This document shows, in pieces, positions 1 through 9,994 of a stretch of DNA of 64,000 nt. This DNA is from Tatumella sp. JGM91 (GTDB lineage: Bacteria > Pseudomonadota > Gammaproteobacteria > Enterobacterales > Enterobacteriaceae): the NCBI RefSeq assembly GCF_018257575.1, contig NZ_JAERJP010000009.1, positions 1 to 64,000 on the forward strand. The letters are read 5' to 3'. Each line of letters begins with the position of its first letter. Position 1 is the stretch's first letter. Made by a program: the position numbers and the translations under genes. The notes beneath the pieces were generated by a model. It was not told the origin of the DNA and ran no database searches. It saw only the letters and a list, made by a program, of their open reading frames with translations.

Positions 1-1
1 G

Positions 2-73
2 GCATATGGATACCGGGATAATGACTACTTCTTCCTGAAGATAAAAGCAGCGTTCCCCGGTAAAACGCGATGA
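2..73 (+). CDS. C-terminal tail of an unidentified protein, possibly a transposase (partial)
   Basis: An open frame enters from the left edge and ends at a TGA at 71-73. The visible peptide contains AYGYRDNDYFFLKIKAAFP and ends in GKTR. The aromatic and basic run Y-G-Y-R-D-x-D-Y-F-x-L-K-I resembles the C-terminal end of DDE transposases of the ISL3/IS204 type, as I remember it. It does not look like the E. coli neighbour mug, whose C-terminus is different. Only 23 residues are visible, so the assignment is tentative. Confidence 0.35.
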   Translation, partial: AYGYRDNDYFFLKIKAAFPGKTR

Positions 74-76
74 ACC

Positions 77-107
77 AAAAAAAAGCCTCATCCGTAAGAT
101 GAGGCTT
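77..107 (-). terminator. Intrinsic terminator of rpoD
   Basis: The arms AAGCCTCAT (83-91) and ATGAGGCTT (99-107) form a perfect 9-bp stem with a 7-nt loop. On the minus strand the stem is followed by a run of eight T (77-84). It lies 29 bases beyond the rpoD stop codon. Confidence 0.85.
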
Positions 108-135
108 CTGTTATTTAGCGTACCGCAGACGTTTG

Positions 136-1977
136 TCAGTCATCCAGGAAGCTGCGCAGTACTTCTGAGCGGCTCGGATGACGTAATTTACGCAGGGCTT
201 TGGCTTCAATCTGACGGATACGTTCACGGGTCACGTCAAACTGTTTACCGACTTCTTCCAGTGTATGGTCGGTATTCATATCGATACCAAAACGCATCCG
301 CAGTACTTTCGCTTCACGGGCAGTCAGTCCGGCCAGGACATCGTGGGTCGCTGAGCGCAGGCTTTCTGAAGTCGCAGAATCCAGCGGCAGTTCCAGAGTG
401 GTATCTTCGATAAAGTCGCCGAGATGTGAATCTTCATCATCACCGATCGGTGTTTCCATCGAGATCGGCTCTTTAGCGATTTTCAGCACCTTACGGATTT
501 TATCTTCCGGCATCAGCATCCGCTCTGCCAGTTCTTCCGGTGACGGCTCACGCCCCATTTCCTGCAACATCTGACGCGAAATACGGTTCAGTTTGTTGAT
601 GGTTTCGATCATATGCACCGGAATACGGATAGTTCTGGCCTGGTCTGCAATTGAACGGGTGATTGCCTGACGGATCCACCAGGTTGCATAGGTCGAGAAC
701 TTGTAACCGCGACGATATTCAAACTTATCAACGGCTTTCATCAGACCGATGTTACCTTCCTGAATCAGATCCAGGAACTGCAGACCACGGTTGGTGTATT
801 TTTTCGCAATCGAAATAACCAGACGAAGGTTAGCTTCCACCATCTCTTTCTTCGCACGGCGGGCTTTTGCTTCACCGATAGACATACGGCGGTTGATATC
901 TTTAACCTGCTCGATGGTCAGTCCGGTTTCTTCTTCCACCATGGACAGCTTATGCAGACCGCGTTCGACATCTTCTTCGACGTCCTGCAGTTTTTCAGAC
1001 CATGGTTTTTTCAGTGCCAGGGCTGCTTTAAACCAGCTGTTATTCGTTTCGTTGCCGGTGAACAGGGTGATGAAGTTTTTCTTCGGCATTTTGCAGATTT
1101 CAACACACAGCCTCATAATGGCACGTTCCTGACCACGGACACGATCCATCATCTGGCGCATGTTGTTAACCAGATAATCAAACTGTTTCGGTACTAAGCG
1201 GAATTGCTTAAACACTTCAGAAAGATTCTGGATTTCTGCAATCGCATCAGCATGACTGCGACTTTTACTTTTAATCACCGTACGGGTGATTTCGTACTGG
1301 GTGCGTAATTCAGCAAATTTTTCACGGGCCAGTTCAGGATCGATAGAGTTATCGTCATCTGAACTGTCGTCATCTTCGTCGTCATCTTCGTCGTCATCAT
1401 CACGATCTTCTTCAGACAATTCAGACCCGACGTGGGTTGCTGTCGGTGCCATATCTTCTTCGGCATTCGGATCGACAAAACCGGTAATGATATCGGAGAG
1501 ACGTGCTTCTCCGGCTTCGACTCTGTCGTACTGTTCCAGCAGATAAGTGATGGCTTCCGGGTATTCTGCGACCGAGCACTGAACCTGGTTGATACCATCT
1601 TCAATGCGCTTGGCAATATCAATTTCGCCTTCACGGGTCAGCAGTTCTACCGTCCCCATTTCACGCATATACATGCGGACAGGATCAGTGGTCCGGCCAA
1701 TTTCAGATTCCACGCTGGACAGCACCTGCGCGGCGGCTTCTGCTGCATCTTCATCAGTATCGGAACTGTTTTCATTCAGCATCAGATCATCGGCATCAGG
1801 CGCTTCTTCAACGACCTGAATACCCATGTCGTTGATCATCTGAATGATGTCTTCAATCTGATCGGAGTCGACAATATCTTCCGGCAGATGGTCATTGACC
1901 TCAGCATAGGTCAGATAGCCTTGCTCCTTACCACGGGTGACAAGTAGCTTCAGCTGTGACTGCGGGTTTTGCTCCAT
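136..1977 (-). CDS. rpoD: RNA polymerase primary sigma factor RpoD (sigma-70)
   Basis: Housekeeping sigma factor that directs core RNA polymerase to most promoters. The 613 residues equal the E. coli length. Sigma region 1.1 is at the N-terminus and region 1.2 near residue 96. A very acidic low-complexity stretch lies near residues 190-212. Regions 2.1-2.4 include [20 protein letters not shown]. Region 4.2 ends the protein with [18 protein letters not shown]. It is the last gene of the rpsU-dnaG-rpoD operon, with 275 bases between it and dnaG. The acidic stretch is encoded by near-repeats of GAC/GAT codons, so its length is likely to vary between strains. Confidence 0.98.
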   Translation of the reverse strand: MEQNPQSQLKLLVTRGKEQGYLTYAEVNDHLPEDIVDSDQIEDIIQMINDMGIQVVEEAPDADDLMLNENSSDTDEDAAEAAAQVLSSVESEIGRTTDPVRMYMREMGTVELLTREGEIDIAKRIEDGINQVQCSVAEYPEAITYLLEQYDRVEAGEARLSDIITGFVDPNAEEDMAPTATHVGSELSEEDRDDDDEDDDEDDDSSDDDNSIDPELAREKFAELRTQYEITRTVIKSKSRSHADAIAEIQNLSEVFKQFRLVPKQFDYLVNNMRQMMDRVRGQERAIMRLCVEICKMPKKNFITLFTGNETNNSWFKAALALKKPWSEKLQDVEEDVERGLHKLSMVEEETGLTIEQVKDINRRMSIGEAKARRAKKEMVEANLRLVISIAKKYTNRGLQFLDLIQEGNIGLMKAVDKFEYRRGYKFSTYATWWIRQAITRSIADQARTIRIPVHMIETINKLNRISRQMLQEMGREPSPEELAERMLMPEDKIRKVLKIAKEPISMETPIGDDEDSHLGDFIEDTTLELPLDSATSESLRSATHDVLAGLTAREAKVLRMRFGIDMNTDHTLEEVGKQFDVTRERIRQIEAKALRKLRHPSRSEVLRSFLDD

Positions 1978-2013
1978 AAGACGGTATCCACACTTCTGTT
2001 AATGAGATTGGTG

Positions 2014-2035
2014 TTTGCCGGGGGTAGCCGGCAAA
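2014..2035 (-). other. Hairpin in the dnaG-rpoD intergenic leader
   Basis: TTTGCCGG (2014-2021) and CCGGCAAA (2028-2035) form a perfect 8-bp stem with a 6-nt loop, 37 bases upstream of the rpoD start. No T run follows, so it is more likely an mRNA processing or stability structure in the operon transcript than a terminator. This role is inferred. Confidence 0.4.
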
Positions 2036-2252
2036 TAACAGTAAAGGCGTTTCAGTGGCTGCGGCCTTCATCGCAGCAATGGGCATCTGCCCTCAGTAAT
2101 CGGCAATTAAGCCGCGGGTAATCTTTTTGTCATCATTCGGGTTTCATTATACCGGAACCCGGCACTCTCTGTAGAAACTGGCGCATTTTTCGTCAGGATT
2201 TACATTTGTAACCTGGGGTCACCGGGCCGTACTGCCGCCGGTCACCTTAATC

Positions 2253-3998
2253 TTATTTTTTCGCCAGCGCGGTCAGTAGTGACTGTAACTCACGCCGCTG
2301 TTCACTGTTCAATCCCTGAGTTCGATCCCTGGCAATCAGCTGTTCAAGCCGTTGTTCCAGGGCAGAATCGTAAATACTGGCTAACGAATCACTGAACACC
2401 GCGTCAGCTTCGTCATCAACTATCATGTGGTTCCAGATCGCCAGACTTTCAAGGGACTGAGCCATTTTTGTATCGCGATAGTTTTCCAGTAACTGGGCAG
2501 TGGTCAGACCAGGGTGCGCTTTACAGTACTGTACCAGCTCAGCAAACAACGGCAGTCCGGCGATCCCTGTTTCCTGTAATCCTTCAAGAGAAGGCACTTT
2601 TTCTGCCAGGGCCGGATTTTGCAGTAATAACGCCACCAGAATACGCATGGTGGTTTTTTTCATGACCGGTGATGCGACAGCCGGTCTGGTGTCAGCCCGC
2701 GCCGGCAGTAATTTTTCCAGCTGGCGGTCATCAAGGATCCCCAGTTTGTTGCCCAGAGCCTGGCGTAAATAAATACGCAGTGTTTCGCCCGGGATCTGGC
2801 TAATCAGTGGCAGTGCCAGAGTACTCAGACGGGCTTTCCCGTCACGGGTACTCAGGTCGACCTGCGGCAGCAGGTTATCAAACATAAAGTCTGACAGGGG
2901 AACGGCCTGTTCCATCCGCTGTTCAAAGGCTTGCTTGCCCTCTTTGCGTACCAGCGTGTCCGGGTCTTCACCGTCCGGCAGGAACATAAAACGTAACTGA
3001 CGGCCATCGGTAATATAGGGCAGGGCCGTTTCCAGTGCCCGCCATGCCGCATCGCGTCCTGCTCTGTCACCGTCATAACAACAAATAACCGTGTCGGTGT
3101 TTCTGAACAGCAGCTGGATATGTTCACTGGTTGTTGAGGTGCCTAGTGAGGCAACCGCATAATCGATACCAAACTGTGCCAGTGCCACAACGTCCATATA
3201 ACCTTCAACCACCAACAGTTTCGCTGGCTGGTTGTGGGCCCTGGTCACCTCATAAAGTCCGTATAACTGACGTCCTTTATGAAAAATCGATGTTTCAGGA
3301 GAGTTCAGGTATTTTGGGGTATCGTTACCCAATACCCGGCCACCAAACCCGATCACTCTGCCGCGTTTATCGCGGATAGGAAACATGACCCGGTCGCGAA
3401 AACGGTCGTAACTCCGGCCGTTGTCATTGGTTACCAGCATACCGGCATCAATCAGGGACTGTTTGTCATCCTGATTTTTGCCAAAACGTTTGAGGACGTT
3501 GTCCCAGCCGGGAGGGGCATAACCAATGGCAAAGTTTTCTGTCACCTGCTGACTCAGTCCGCGGCTGTGAATATATTGCCGGGCCGGTTCAGCCTGTGGT
3601 TGTGTTAACGATGTCTGATAAAACTGGTTCAGTCCGTCCATCAGCTGATACAGGCTCTGGCGCTGATGTCGTTCCATCGGGGTGTCGCCGCTACCGCTTT
3701 CGTAGGGAACTTCCAGCCCGTTCATGGTTGCCAGCTCTTCGATAGTTTCGACAAACTCCAGACGGTCAAAGTTCATCAGAAAATCGATAGCGTTACCATG
3801 GGCACCACAGCCGAAGCAGTGGTAAAACTGTTTGTCACCGTTCACAGTAAAAGACGGCGTTTTTTCGTTATGGAAAGGGCAACAGGCGTGATAATTCTTG
3901 CCTTGCTTTTTCAGCTTAACGCGGGCATCAATAAGGTCCACGATGTCCGTGCGTGCAAGCAAGTCATTGATAAATATACGCGGTATTTTCCCAGCCAT
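2253..3998 (-). CDS. dnaG: DNA primase DnaG
   Basis: Makes the RNA primers for chromosome replication and works with the DnaB helicase. The 581 residues match the E. coli length. The N-terminal zinc-binding module is visible with Cys40, His43, Cys61 and Cys64 (CPFHNEKTPSF and HCFGCG). The Toprim core has VVEGYMDVVAL and the acidic CYDGDRAGRD. The C-terminal helicase-binding domain ends in LLTALAKK. It is the middle gene of the rpsU-dnaG-rpoD operon and lies behind a partial terminator, which in E. coli keeps primase levels low. Confidence 0.98.
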   Translation of the reverse strand: MAGKIPRIFINDLLARTDIVDLIDARVKLKKQGKNYHACCPFHNEKTPSFTVNGDKQFYHCFGCGAHGNAIDFLMNFDRLEFVETIEELATMNGLEVPYESGSGDTPMERHQRQSLYQLMDGLNQFYQTSLTQPQAEPARQYIHSRGLSQQVTENFAIGYAPPGWDNVLKRFGKNQDDKQSLIDAGMLVTNDNGRSYDRFRDRVMFPIRDKRGRVIGFGGRVLGNDTPKYLNSPETSIFHKGRQLYGLYEVTRAHNQPAKLLVVEGYMDVVALAQFGIDYAVASLGTSTTSEHIQLLFRNTDTVICCYDGDRAGRDAAWRALETALPYITDGRQLRFMFLPDGEDPDTLVRKEGKQAFEQRMEQAVPLSDFMFDNLLPQVDLSTRDGKARLSTLALPLISQIPGETLRIYLRQALGNKLGILDDRQLEKLLPARADTRPAVASPVMKKTTMRILVALLLQNPALAEKVPSLEGLQETGIAGLPLFAELVQYCKAHPGLTTAQLLENYRDTKMAQSLESLAIWNHMIVDDEADAVFSDSLASIYDSALEQRLEQLIARDRTQGLNSEQRRELQSLLTALAKK

Positions 3999-4032
3999 AG
4001 ACTCCGGATCTTTAGCTTATAAACGACAACAA

Positions 4033-4059
4033 GCCGCGCTTCCTTTCGGAAAGCACGGC
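4033..4059 (-). terminator. Attenuating terminator between rpsU and dnaG
   Basis: On the minus strand GCCGTGCTTTCC, a GAAA loop and GGAAGCGCGGC form a stem with one wobble pair and one bulge, followed by TTGTTGTCG. The position corresponds to the terminator T1 of the E. coli operon, which separates high rpsU expression from low dnaG expression. The weak T run fits partial read-through. Confidence 0.7.
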
Positions 4060-4114
4060 CTTTCACTTTACTCAGTCTGCGTTTAACACGCGGGGGAGCG
4101 GGCTCCCGGACAAA

Positions 4115-4382
<268 letters not shown>

Positions 4383-4401
4383 TATTTCAAAATGGTGCAG
4401 T

Positions 4402-4431
4402 ATTTTACTCCAGCGGTAGCTGGCTTGTAAA
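4402..4431 (-). promoter_or_regulatory. Sigma-70 promoter for rpsU-dnaG-rpoD
   Basis: On the minus strand a TTTACA -35 element (4426-4431) and a TAAAAT -10 element (4402-4407) are separated by 18 bases. It lies about 72 bases upstream of the rpsU start. The spacer holds a small palindrome, CCAGC-N4-GCTGG (4410-4423), which could be a protein site. No LexA box of the E. coli kind was recognised. Confidence 0.6.
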
Positions 4432-4612
4432 GCACCATGAACAATTTCAAACCAACAAAGCGCTTAACGGCGCTGTGGTTGCCGGTTTTTTTCAGACCGC
4501 GGAGTATAGCCTATTCTTTGGCCGGTAAAAAATCTTTTTAATGAAATCCTGCGGCGTAGGCCAGAATTATTAGCTGTGGTACACTCCCGCGGCGAAATCA
4601 GAGGTGAGTGTG

Positions 4613-5632
4613 ATGCGAGTTTTGGGTATTGAAACGTCTTGCGATGAAACCGGAATTGCAATTTATGACGATGAATCCGGTCTGCTGGCTAACCAGTTGT
4701 ATAGCCAGGTCAGCTTACATGCCGATTACGGTGGTGTTGTGCCGGAGCTGGCATCGCGCGATCATGTCCGTAAAACGGTGCCTTTAATCCGTGCAGCACT
4801 GGCTGAGGCCGGATTAAGCGGTAAAGATATTGATGCTGTCGCCTATACCGCTGGCCCGGGACTGGTCGGTGCTTTGATGGTCGGAGCAACCATCGGGCGT
4901 TCCCTGGCACTTGCATGGCAGGTGCCGGCAATTCCTGTCCACCATATGGAAGGGCACTTACTGGCACCGATGCTGGAAGATAACCCACCGGAATTTCCGT
5001 TTGTGGCATTGCTGGTTTCCGGGGGACATACCCAGTTAATCAGTGTCACTGGTATCGGAGAGTACCAGCTGCTGGGGGAGTCAATTGATGACGCGGCCGG
5101 TGAGGCATTTGATAAGACTGCAAAATTACTGGGGCTGGATTACCCGGGCGGTCCTTTATTATCCCGAATGGCAGCTGAAGGCGAAGCCGGGCGTTTTACT
5201 TTCCCTCGACCGATGACCGATCGTCCGGGGCTGGATTTCAGTTTTTCCGGCCTGAAAACCTTTGCGGCTAATACTATCCGTAAACATGATGACGATGCAC
5301 AGACCAGAGCAGATATCGCGCGGGCTTTTGAAGATGCGGTAGTGGATACGTTAATGATCAAATGTAAACGCGCGTTGCAGCAGACCGGATTCAGCAAACT
5401 GGTGATTGCCGGCGGCGTCAGCGCCAATAAGACGTTACGTGCGCGGATGGCAGAGATGATGCAGCAGCGGGGAGGCGAAGTGTTCTATGCGCGCCCGGCA
5501 TTTTGTACGGACAACGGGGCAATGATTGCCTATGCAGGTATGGTGCGTTTTAAAGGCGGCTTTGACAGCGATTTAGGGATTACTGTACGTCCGCGCTGGC
5601 CGTTATCGGAATTACCTCCGCTGGCTCAGTGA
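4613..5632 (+). CDS. tsaD: tRNA N6-threonylcarbamoyladenosine transferase TsaD
   Basis: Transfers threonylcarbamoyl to A37 of ANN-decoding tRNAs, together with TsaB and TsaE. The protein starts [14 protein letters not shown]. It carries the metal-binding HHMEGH motif of the Kae1/ASKHA fold, SGGHTQL, and [11 protein letters not shown] near the C-terminus. The ATG at 4613 is chosen over the GTG at 4604 because AGAGGTGAG lies just upstream. This gives 339 residues against 337 in E. coli. The gene is divergent from rpsU, as in E. coli. Confidence 0.97.
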   Translation: MRVLGIETSCDETGIAIYDDESGLLANQLYSQVSLHADYGGVVPELASRDHVRKTVPLIRAALAEAGLSGKDIDAVAYTAGPGLVGALMVGATIGRSLALAWQVPAIPVHHMEGHLLAPMLEDNPPEFPFVALLVSGGHTQLISVTGIGEYQLLGESIDDAAGEAFDKTAKLLGLDYPGGPLLSRMAAEGEAGRFTFPRPMTDRPGLDFSFSGLKTFAANTIRKHDDDAQTRADIARAFEDAVVDTLMIKCKRALQQTGFSKLVIAGGVSANKTLRARMAEMMQQRGGEVFYARPAFCTDNGAMIAYAGMVRFKGGFDSDLGITVRPRWPLSELPPLAQ

Positions 5633-5664
5633 CAGTGTCAGACCAGCCGCAGATAATGGCTGGT

Positions 5665-6282
5665 TTACTGCTGGTCTGAGGAGCGATGCCGGGAGCGACG
5701 TTTCCACAAGCGATGCTCCCGTCCGCGCCATAACCGCTGGATATTGTCATGATGTCGCAGCAGGATCAGACAGGAAAGCATTGAGACCGGAAACGTGAAT
5801 TGCGGCTTGAACCACCACACATAAAACGGGGCTATCAGGGCACTGATAATTGCCCCCAGCGATGAATAACCACTGAGTAATACCGTCAATATCCATGTCC
5901 CCATCATCAGTCCTGTCAAGTCCCAGCCGATCGGTGCTATGGCGCCGAGAGCGGTTGCCACGCCTTTCCCGCCCTGAAAATTGAAAAACAACGGATAAAT
6001 ATGACCGAGGCAGGCAGCGATCGCCGTCAGGCCGAGATAAAAGGGCGAAACATGCAGTGTGTACGCCAGCCACACCGGTAACATCCCTTTAAATACATCA
6101 AACAGTAATACAGCAACGGCTGCCAGTTTTCCGCCGACGCGCAAAATATTGGTCGCCCCCGGATTACCGGAACCCCGGGTACGTGGATCCGGATAACCGC
6201 AGATTTTGCACAGCAATATTGCGCCGGAAACGGAGCCGCAAAGATACGCAAAAAGGATCATACCCGCCGCGATTACTGTCAT
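5665..6282 (-). CDS. plsY: Glycerol-3-phosphate acyltransferase PlsY
   Basis: Integral membrane enzyme that acylates glycerol-3-phosphate from acyl-phosphate, the first step of phospholipid synthesis. The conserved loops GSGNPGATN and [10 protein letters not shown] are both present among about five membrane segments. The C-terminal [17 protein letters not shown] is family-typical. The frame is open further upstream, but the ATG at 6282 gives [16 protein letters not shown] and 205 residues, the E. coli length. It is divergent from folB. Confidence 0.95.
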   Translation of the reverse strand: MTVIAAGMILFAYLCGSVSGAILLCKICGYPDPRTRGSGNPGATNILRVGGKLAAVAVLLFDVFKGMLPVWLAYTLHVSPFYLGLTAIAACLGHIYPLFFNFQGGKGVATALGAIAPIGWDLTGLMMGTWILTVLLSGYSSLGAIISALIAPFYVWWFKPQFTFPVSMLSCLILLRHHDNIQRLWRGREHRLWKRRSRHRSSDQQ

Positions 6283-6385
6283 AATACCGTCCATACCTGT
6301 CCGTTGTTTGGGTTGCTGACTGGATAATACGCATAAAGCAGCGGAAGTGGTATCTGATAACCGTAAAAACACAGAGAGTAGCATC

Positions 6386-6745
6386 ATGGATATAGTCTTT
6401 ATTGAACAACTGACAGTATTTACCACCATCGGCGCCTATGACTGGGAACAGACAATCCGGCAGAAATTGTTACTGGATATTGAGATGGCCTGGGATAACC
6501 GGCAGGCGGCAAAGAGTGACGATGTGGCAGATTGTCTGAGTTATGCAGATGTCTCTGATGCGGTATTACAGCACTTACAGGGACAGCGTTTTGCGCTGGT
6601 AGAACGGGTGGCAGAAGAAGTTGCTGAGTTACTGATCCGTCGTTTTGCTCTGGAAGGCGTCAGAATAAAGGTGAGTAAGCCGGGGGCAGTGGCTCAGGCG
6701 AGTCAGGTCGGTGTACGTATCGAACGTGGCGTTATTCCTAAATAA
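6386..6745 (+). CDS. folB: Dihydroneopterin aldolase FolB
   Basis: Folate synthesis enzyme that converts 7,8-dihydroneopterin to 6-hydroxymethyl-dihydropterin and glycolaldehyde. The 119 residues start [21 protein letters not shown]. The catalytic-region signatures SYADVSDAV and [16 protein letters not shown] are intact. The ATG at 6386 is chosen by homology and a nearby AGAGAG; the frame is open slightly upstream. It is divergent from plsY, with 103 bases between the starts. Confidence 0.95.
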   Translation: MDIVFIEQLTVFTTIGAYDWEQTIRQKLLLDIEMAWDNRQAAKSDDVADCLSYADVSDAVLQHLQGQRFALVERVAEEVAELLIRRFALEGVRIKVSKPGAVAQASQVGVRIERGVIPK

Positions 6746-6957
6746 CCAGTAACTGGTATTAAATAATTGCCATCAAAATGAAACCCGACCAGAGTATTAA
6801 TTGTCTTTACGTCCGGGTGCTTGCTGACCGGGATTATCTGTTGTACGCAACAGACCGGCCACAGCCCCGCAGACGATATAACGACTGACGGATGTCGTCC
6901 GTGTCCGGATGAGCAATTGTGGTGTTTTTATCGGGTGGATTTGGAGAGGGTATTTTG

Positions 6958-7776
6958 ATGGCGGATATGCATCACCTGTTGATCGCGGCTATTCTGGGGA
7001 TGGTTGAGGGGCTGACTGAGTTTTTACCAGTTTCTTCGACCGGTCATATGATTATTGTCGGCTACTTACTGGGATTCGAGGGTAAAACTGCGGATACTTT
7101 TGAAGTGGTTATTCAGTTGGGGTCTATTCTGGCGGTGGTGGTTATGTTCTGGCGCCGGTTATTTGGCCTGGTAGGGATTCATTTCGGTAAAGTCCCCCAC
7201 CAGGGCAGGGGAAACGGACACCTGACACTGATCCATATTCTGCTGGGGATGATCCCCGCGGTAGTGCTGGGATTGATATTACATGACCGGATAAAGTCCC
7301 TGTTTACACCGCTGAATGTGATGTATGCCTTAATCGCCGGTGGCATTCTGCTGTTACTGGCCGAGTACTTTAAACCAAAACAACCGAAGTCCGTTGGCCT
7401 GGATGATATCACTTACCGGCAGGCGTTTATGATTGGCTGTTTCCAGTGTCTGGCCTTATGGCCGGGTTTTTCACGCTCAGGAGCGACCATTTCCGGAGGG
7501 ATGCTGATGGGGATCAGCCGCTTTGCGGCGTCCGAATTTTCGTTTCTGCTGGCGGTGCCGATGATGATGGGAGCAACAGCGCTGGATCTCTACAAGAGCC
7601 TGGGTTTCCTGACCCTGAGTGATATACCTATGTTTGCTACCGGGTTTATCGTCGCTTTTCTGGTGGCATTGGTGGCAATTAAAGTTTTCCTTGAACTGAT
7701 AAAACGCATTTCGTTTGTGCCGTTTGCTATCTATCGCTTTATTCTTGCAGCAGTAGTCTATTTTATTTTTACCTGA
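6958..7776 (+). CDS. uppP: Undecaprenyl-diphosphate phosphatase UppP (BacA)
   Basis: Inner-membrane enzyme that recycles the lipid carrier of peptidoglycan and O-antigen synthesis; raised dosage gives bacitracin resistance. The two signatures [15 protein letters not shown] (near residue 17) and [14 protein letters not shown] are intact within a polytopic protein of 272 residues. The ATG at 6958 follows GGAGAGGG; an upstream in-frame start would add 13 unrelated residues. Confidence 0.97.
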   Translation: MADMHHLLIAAILGMVEGLTEFLPVSSTGHMIIVGYLLGFEGKTADTFEVVIQLGSILAVVVMFWRRLFGLVGIHFGKVPHQGRGNGHLTLIHILLGMIPAVVLGLILHDRIKSLFTPLNVMYALIAGGILLLLAEYFKPKQPKSVGLDDITYRQAFMIGCFQCLALWPGFSRSGATISGGMLMGISRFAASEFSFLLAVPMMMGATALDLYKSLGFLTLSDIPMFATGFIVAFLVALVAIKVFLELIKRISFVPFAIYRFILAAVVYFIFT

Positions 7777-7783
7777 CAGCGCA

Positions 7784-7817
7784 GCCGTACGGGGACCGAT
7801 TACCGTCCCTGTACGGC
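7784..7817. terminator. Inverted repeat between convergent uppP and cca
   Basis: GCCGTACGGGGAC (7784-7796) pairs with GTCCCTGTACGGC (7805-7817) with one mismatch around an 8-nt loop. It sits just after the uppP stop, and cca converges from the right. There is no strong T run on either side, so it may be a weak or Rho-assisted bidirectional terminator. Confidence 0.5.
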
Positions 7818-7850
7818 GTGTATGGCTGCGTTGCACCACTGAGCTGATAT

Positions 7851-9068
7851 TTATGGACAGGAAGGGCGAATGGCCTGAATACGTCGCCGGGTCAGCTCAT
7901 GACGAATATCGGGGCCTTTAAAACCCGCTCTGACGATGTCGGTGACGGGAACTGCGGCAGCCAGATTATATAACTCTCTGATAAACATCGCCTGTGGATA
8001 TTGCTGCTCCGTCAGCCCTTTACGTCCGCGGGCATCTGCTTCGCTGGCAATCGTCAGTTGTTCAAGCCGCTCCGGTTTCCGCCATACATCAATCCGGTCA
8101 AACAGACGGATAATGTTCTCTGCCGGCTGACGCTGGACGGTATGAATCACATCATGAAACTCGGTGATGACTAATGCCAGATCGCGGAAGTGATTAGGCA
8201 CTTTCAGACGCAGGCACAGGGCGGTTACTAGCGGTAAACCGGCAATGCCGTGGCCGGGATGAGACGGCAGCAGTGCTTCCGGCGTCAGTGCTTTACCGGC
8301 ATCATGAAACAGGGCAGAAAAACGGATGGCCGGGTCTTCTGTCAGTCTGGCAGCCATAGCCAGTGTCATCAGACTATGGATACCGGTATCGATTTCCGGA
8401 TGCCATTTGACCGGCGCAGGGACCCCGAACAGATTATCCAGCTCCGGAAATAATATTTTCAGAGCACCGCACTGGCGTAACACCCGGAAATACACTTCCG
8501 GTTGCCGGACAGTCAGGGCTTTTTCTGTTTCTTTCCAGACCCGTTCGGCGGTCAGATGTTGCAATTCTCCGCTGCCGGAGAGTTGTGTCATCAGCGCCAT
8601 GGTCTCTTCTGCAATCGTAAATCCCAGGTCGGCAAAACGGGCGGCGAATCGGGCGACCCGCAATACCCGCAGCGGGTCATCAACAAAGGCCGGAGAAACA
8701 TGGCGCAACAGACGCTGCTGCAGATCCCGCTGGCCGTGCCAGGGGTCAATGATTTCCCCGTGGTTGTCCTGAGCCATGGCGTTAATCGTCAGGTCGCGCC
8801 GCTGCAAATCTTCTTTCAGGGTGACATCCGGGGAGAAACAGGTCGTAAATCCCGTATAGCCGTGGCCGGCTTTTTTCTCGGTGCGGGCAAGGGCATACTC
8901 TTCATGACTGTCGGGATGTAAAAAAACCGGGAAATCCCGGCCAGCCTGCTGATAGCCTTCAGACAGCAGCGCCTGCGGCGTGGCACCGACCACCACCCAG
9001 TCCCGATCTTTGACCGGCAGATTAAGCATGGCATCGCGGACGGCACCACCGACCAGATATGTTTTCAC
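7851..9068 (-). CDS. cca: Multifunctional CCA-adding enzyme
   Basis: Adds or repairs the 3' CCA end of tRNAs, with HD-domain phosphohydrolase activities. The N-terminal class II nucleotidyltransferase has [20 protein letters not shown], with the catalytic Asp21 and Asp23. The later HD motif reads FHDAGKA. The 405 residues compare with 412 in E. coli. It lies downstream of ygiM in the same orientation. Confidence 0.97.
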   Translation of the reverse strand: MKTYLVGGAVRDAMLNLPVKDRDWVVVGATPQALLSEGYQQAGRDFPVFLHPDSHEEYALARTEKKAGHGYTGFTTCFSPDVTLKEDLQRRDLTINAMAQDNHGEIIDPWHGQRDLQQRLLRHVSPAFVDDPLRVLRVARFAARFADLGFTIAEETMALMTQLSGSGELQHLTAERVWKETEKALTVRQPEVYFRVLRQCGALKILFPELDNLFGVPAPVKWHPEIDTGIHSLMTLAMAARLTEDPAIRFSALFHDAGKALTPEALLPSHPGHGIAGLPLVTALCLRLKVPNHFRDLALVITEFHDVIHTVQRQPAENIIRLFDRIDVWRKPERLEQLTIASEADARGRKGLTEQQYPQAMFIRELYNLAAAVPVTDIVRAGFKGPDIRHELTRRRIQAIRPSCP

Positions 9069-9149
9069 TGTATCACTCCTGTGTTTCTCCGTCGTTCCCG
9101 CATACGGCTGAGATTAGCTGGCGGAAGCGGCTGTACAGAACAGTAAATT

Positions 9150-9163
9150 CCGGGACGTCCCGG
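9150..9163 (-). other. Perfect 14-bp palindrome downstream of ygiM
   Basis: CCGGGACGTCCCGG lies 7 bases beyond the ygiM stop, in the ygiM-cca gap. On the minus strand it is followed by AATTTACTG rather than a T run. It may act as a weak attenuator or mRNA-end structure between the two genes. Confidence 0.35.
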
Positions 9164-9170
9164 CCAGCAG

Positions 9171-9794
9171 TCAGCGCATCCAGCGATCGTTACTTTTACG
9201 GCGTGGCATCATACGTGGCAGTAACAGACCGATTAATAGCCCCAGTCCCATTACACCACCGCCATACATAAACCATTGCATGATAATCGCACGTTGCTTG
9301 TCATCCAACTGAACATTAGCGGCATCGACTTTTTTCTGTGCCACAATCAGTGCATTCTTCAGGTTCTGATTTTCCTGTTTCAGTGTGTTAATTGCTCCGT
9401 CACTGCCCGCTACCTTTTTCTGCATATCGGCAGTACGCTGATTCCAGCTGGTATCAATATTCGCCAGCTTATCAGTGAGATCTTTTACCTGTTGTTGCAA
9501 CTGCGGTACCTGAGTACGCAGACTGGGGGTTTCACTCAGCTGAGACAGGGGGATCCAGTTAGTACGGCCCTGGGAGTCGCGGATTTCAGCATACTTAGTG
9601 TCCGGGCTGGACTGCAGCAGTGTTACTTGTTCACCGGCATTCAGTTTACCGACCAGGCGATACTGGTCACCGGGACCACTGCGTACCCAGGTTGACAGTT
9701 CATCGGAAATGTAACGGGTAGTATCAGCATGAACCGCAGGGGCTATACTACTGAAAGCCAGGAAAAAAAGGCCAGTGCGTGTAAGTTTATTCAT
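9171..9794 (-). CDS. ygiM: SH3b-domain membrane protein YgiM (TIGR04211 family)
   Basis: Envelope protein with a signal peptide ending near AVHA, then a bacterial SH3 domain (YISDELSTWVRSGPGDQYR), a central coiled coil, and one C-terminal membrane segment (WFMYGGGVMGLGLLIGLLLP) with a basic cytoplasmic tail. The close E. coli homologue is YgiM; the biochemical role is not settled. The ATG at 9794 (207 residues) is preferred to the one at 9812, because a TATACT -10-like box at 9813-9818 would put the transcript start at about the upstream ATG. Neither has a clear ribosome binding site. Confidence 0.88.
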   Translation of the reverse strand: MNKLTRTGLFFLAFSSIAPAVHADTTRYISDELSTWVRSGPGDQYRLVGKLNAGEQVTLLQSSPDTKYAEIRDSQGRTNWIPLSQLSETPSLRTQVPQLQQQVKDLTDKLANIDTSWNQRTADMQKKVAGSDGAINTLKQENQNLKNALIVAQKKVDAANVQLDDKQRAIIMQWFMYGGGVMGLGLLIGLLLPRMMPRRKSNDRWMR

Positions 9795-9994
9795 TAGACG
9801 TCGTTTTTGCATAGTATATGGGTAAATTTAATGCCACAGTCTGGAGAGGGGCTGTATAGAGATAAATGAGAACTTTCCTGTTCTCGGCGATGCTAAAGCC
9901 TAACAAATCAAAGACAGTGCGTCTTTACTGGATTACTCTGGAAGCGGAGTAATTTAACGGTTTATTGATAGTAATTGTGACATTCAGAGATTCT

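Noticed and set aside
1286..1546. Serine-rich frame opposite the acidic part of rpoD
   Set aside because: The Ser run is only the complement of Asp codons; not a gene.
2208..2246. GGTCACC repeats between dnaG and rpoD as a hairpin
   Set aside because: The copies are direct, not inverted, so they do not form the suspected terminator.
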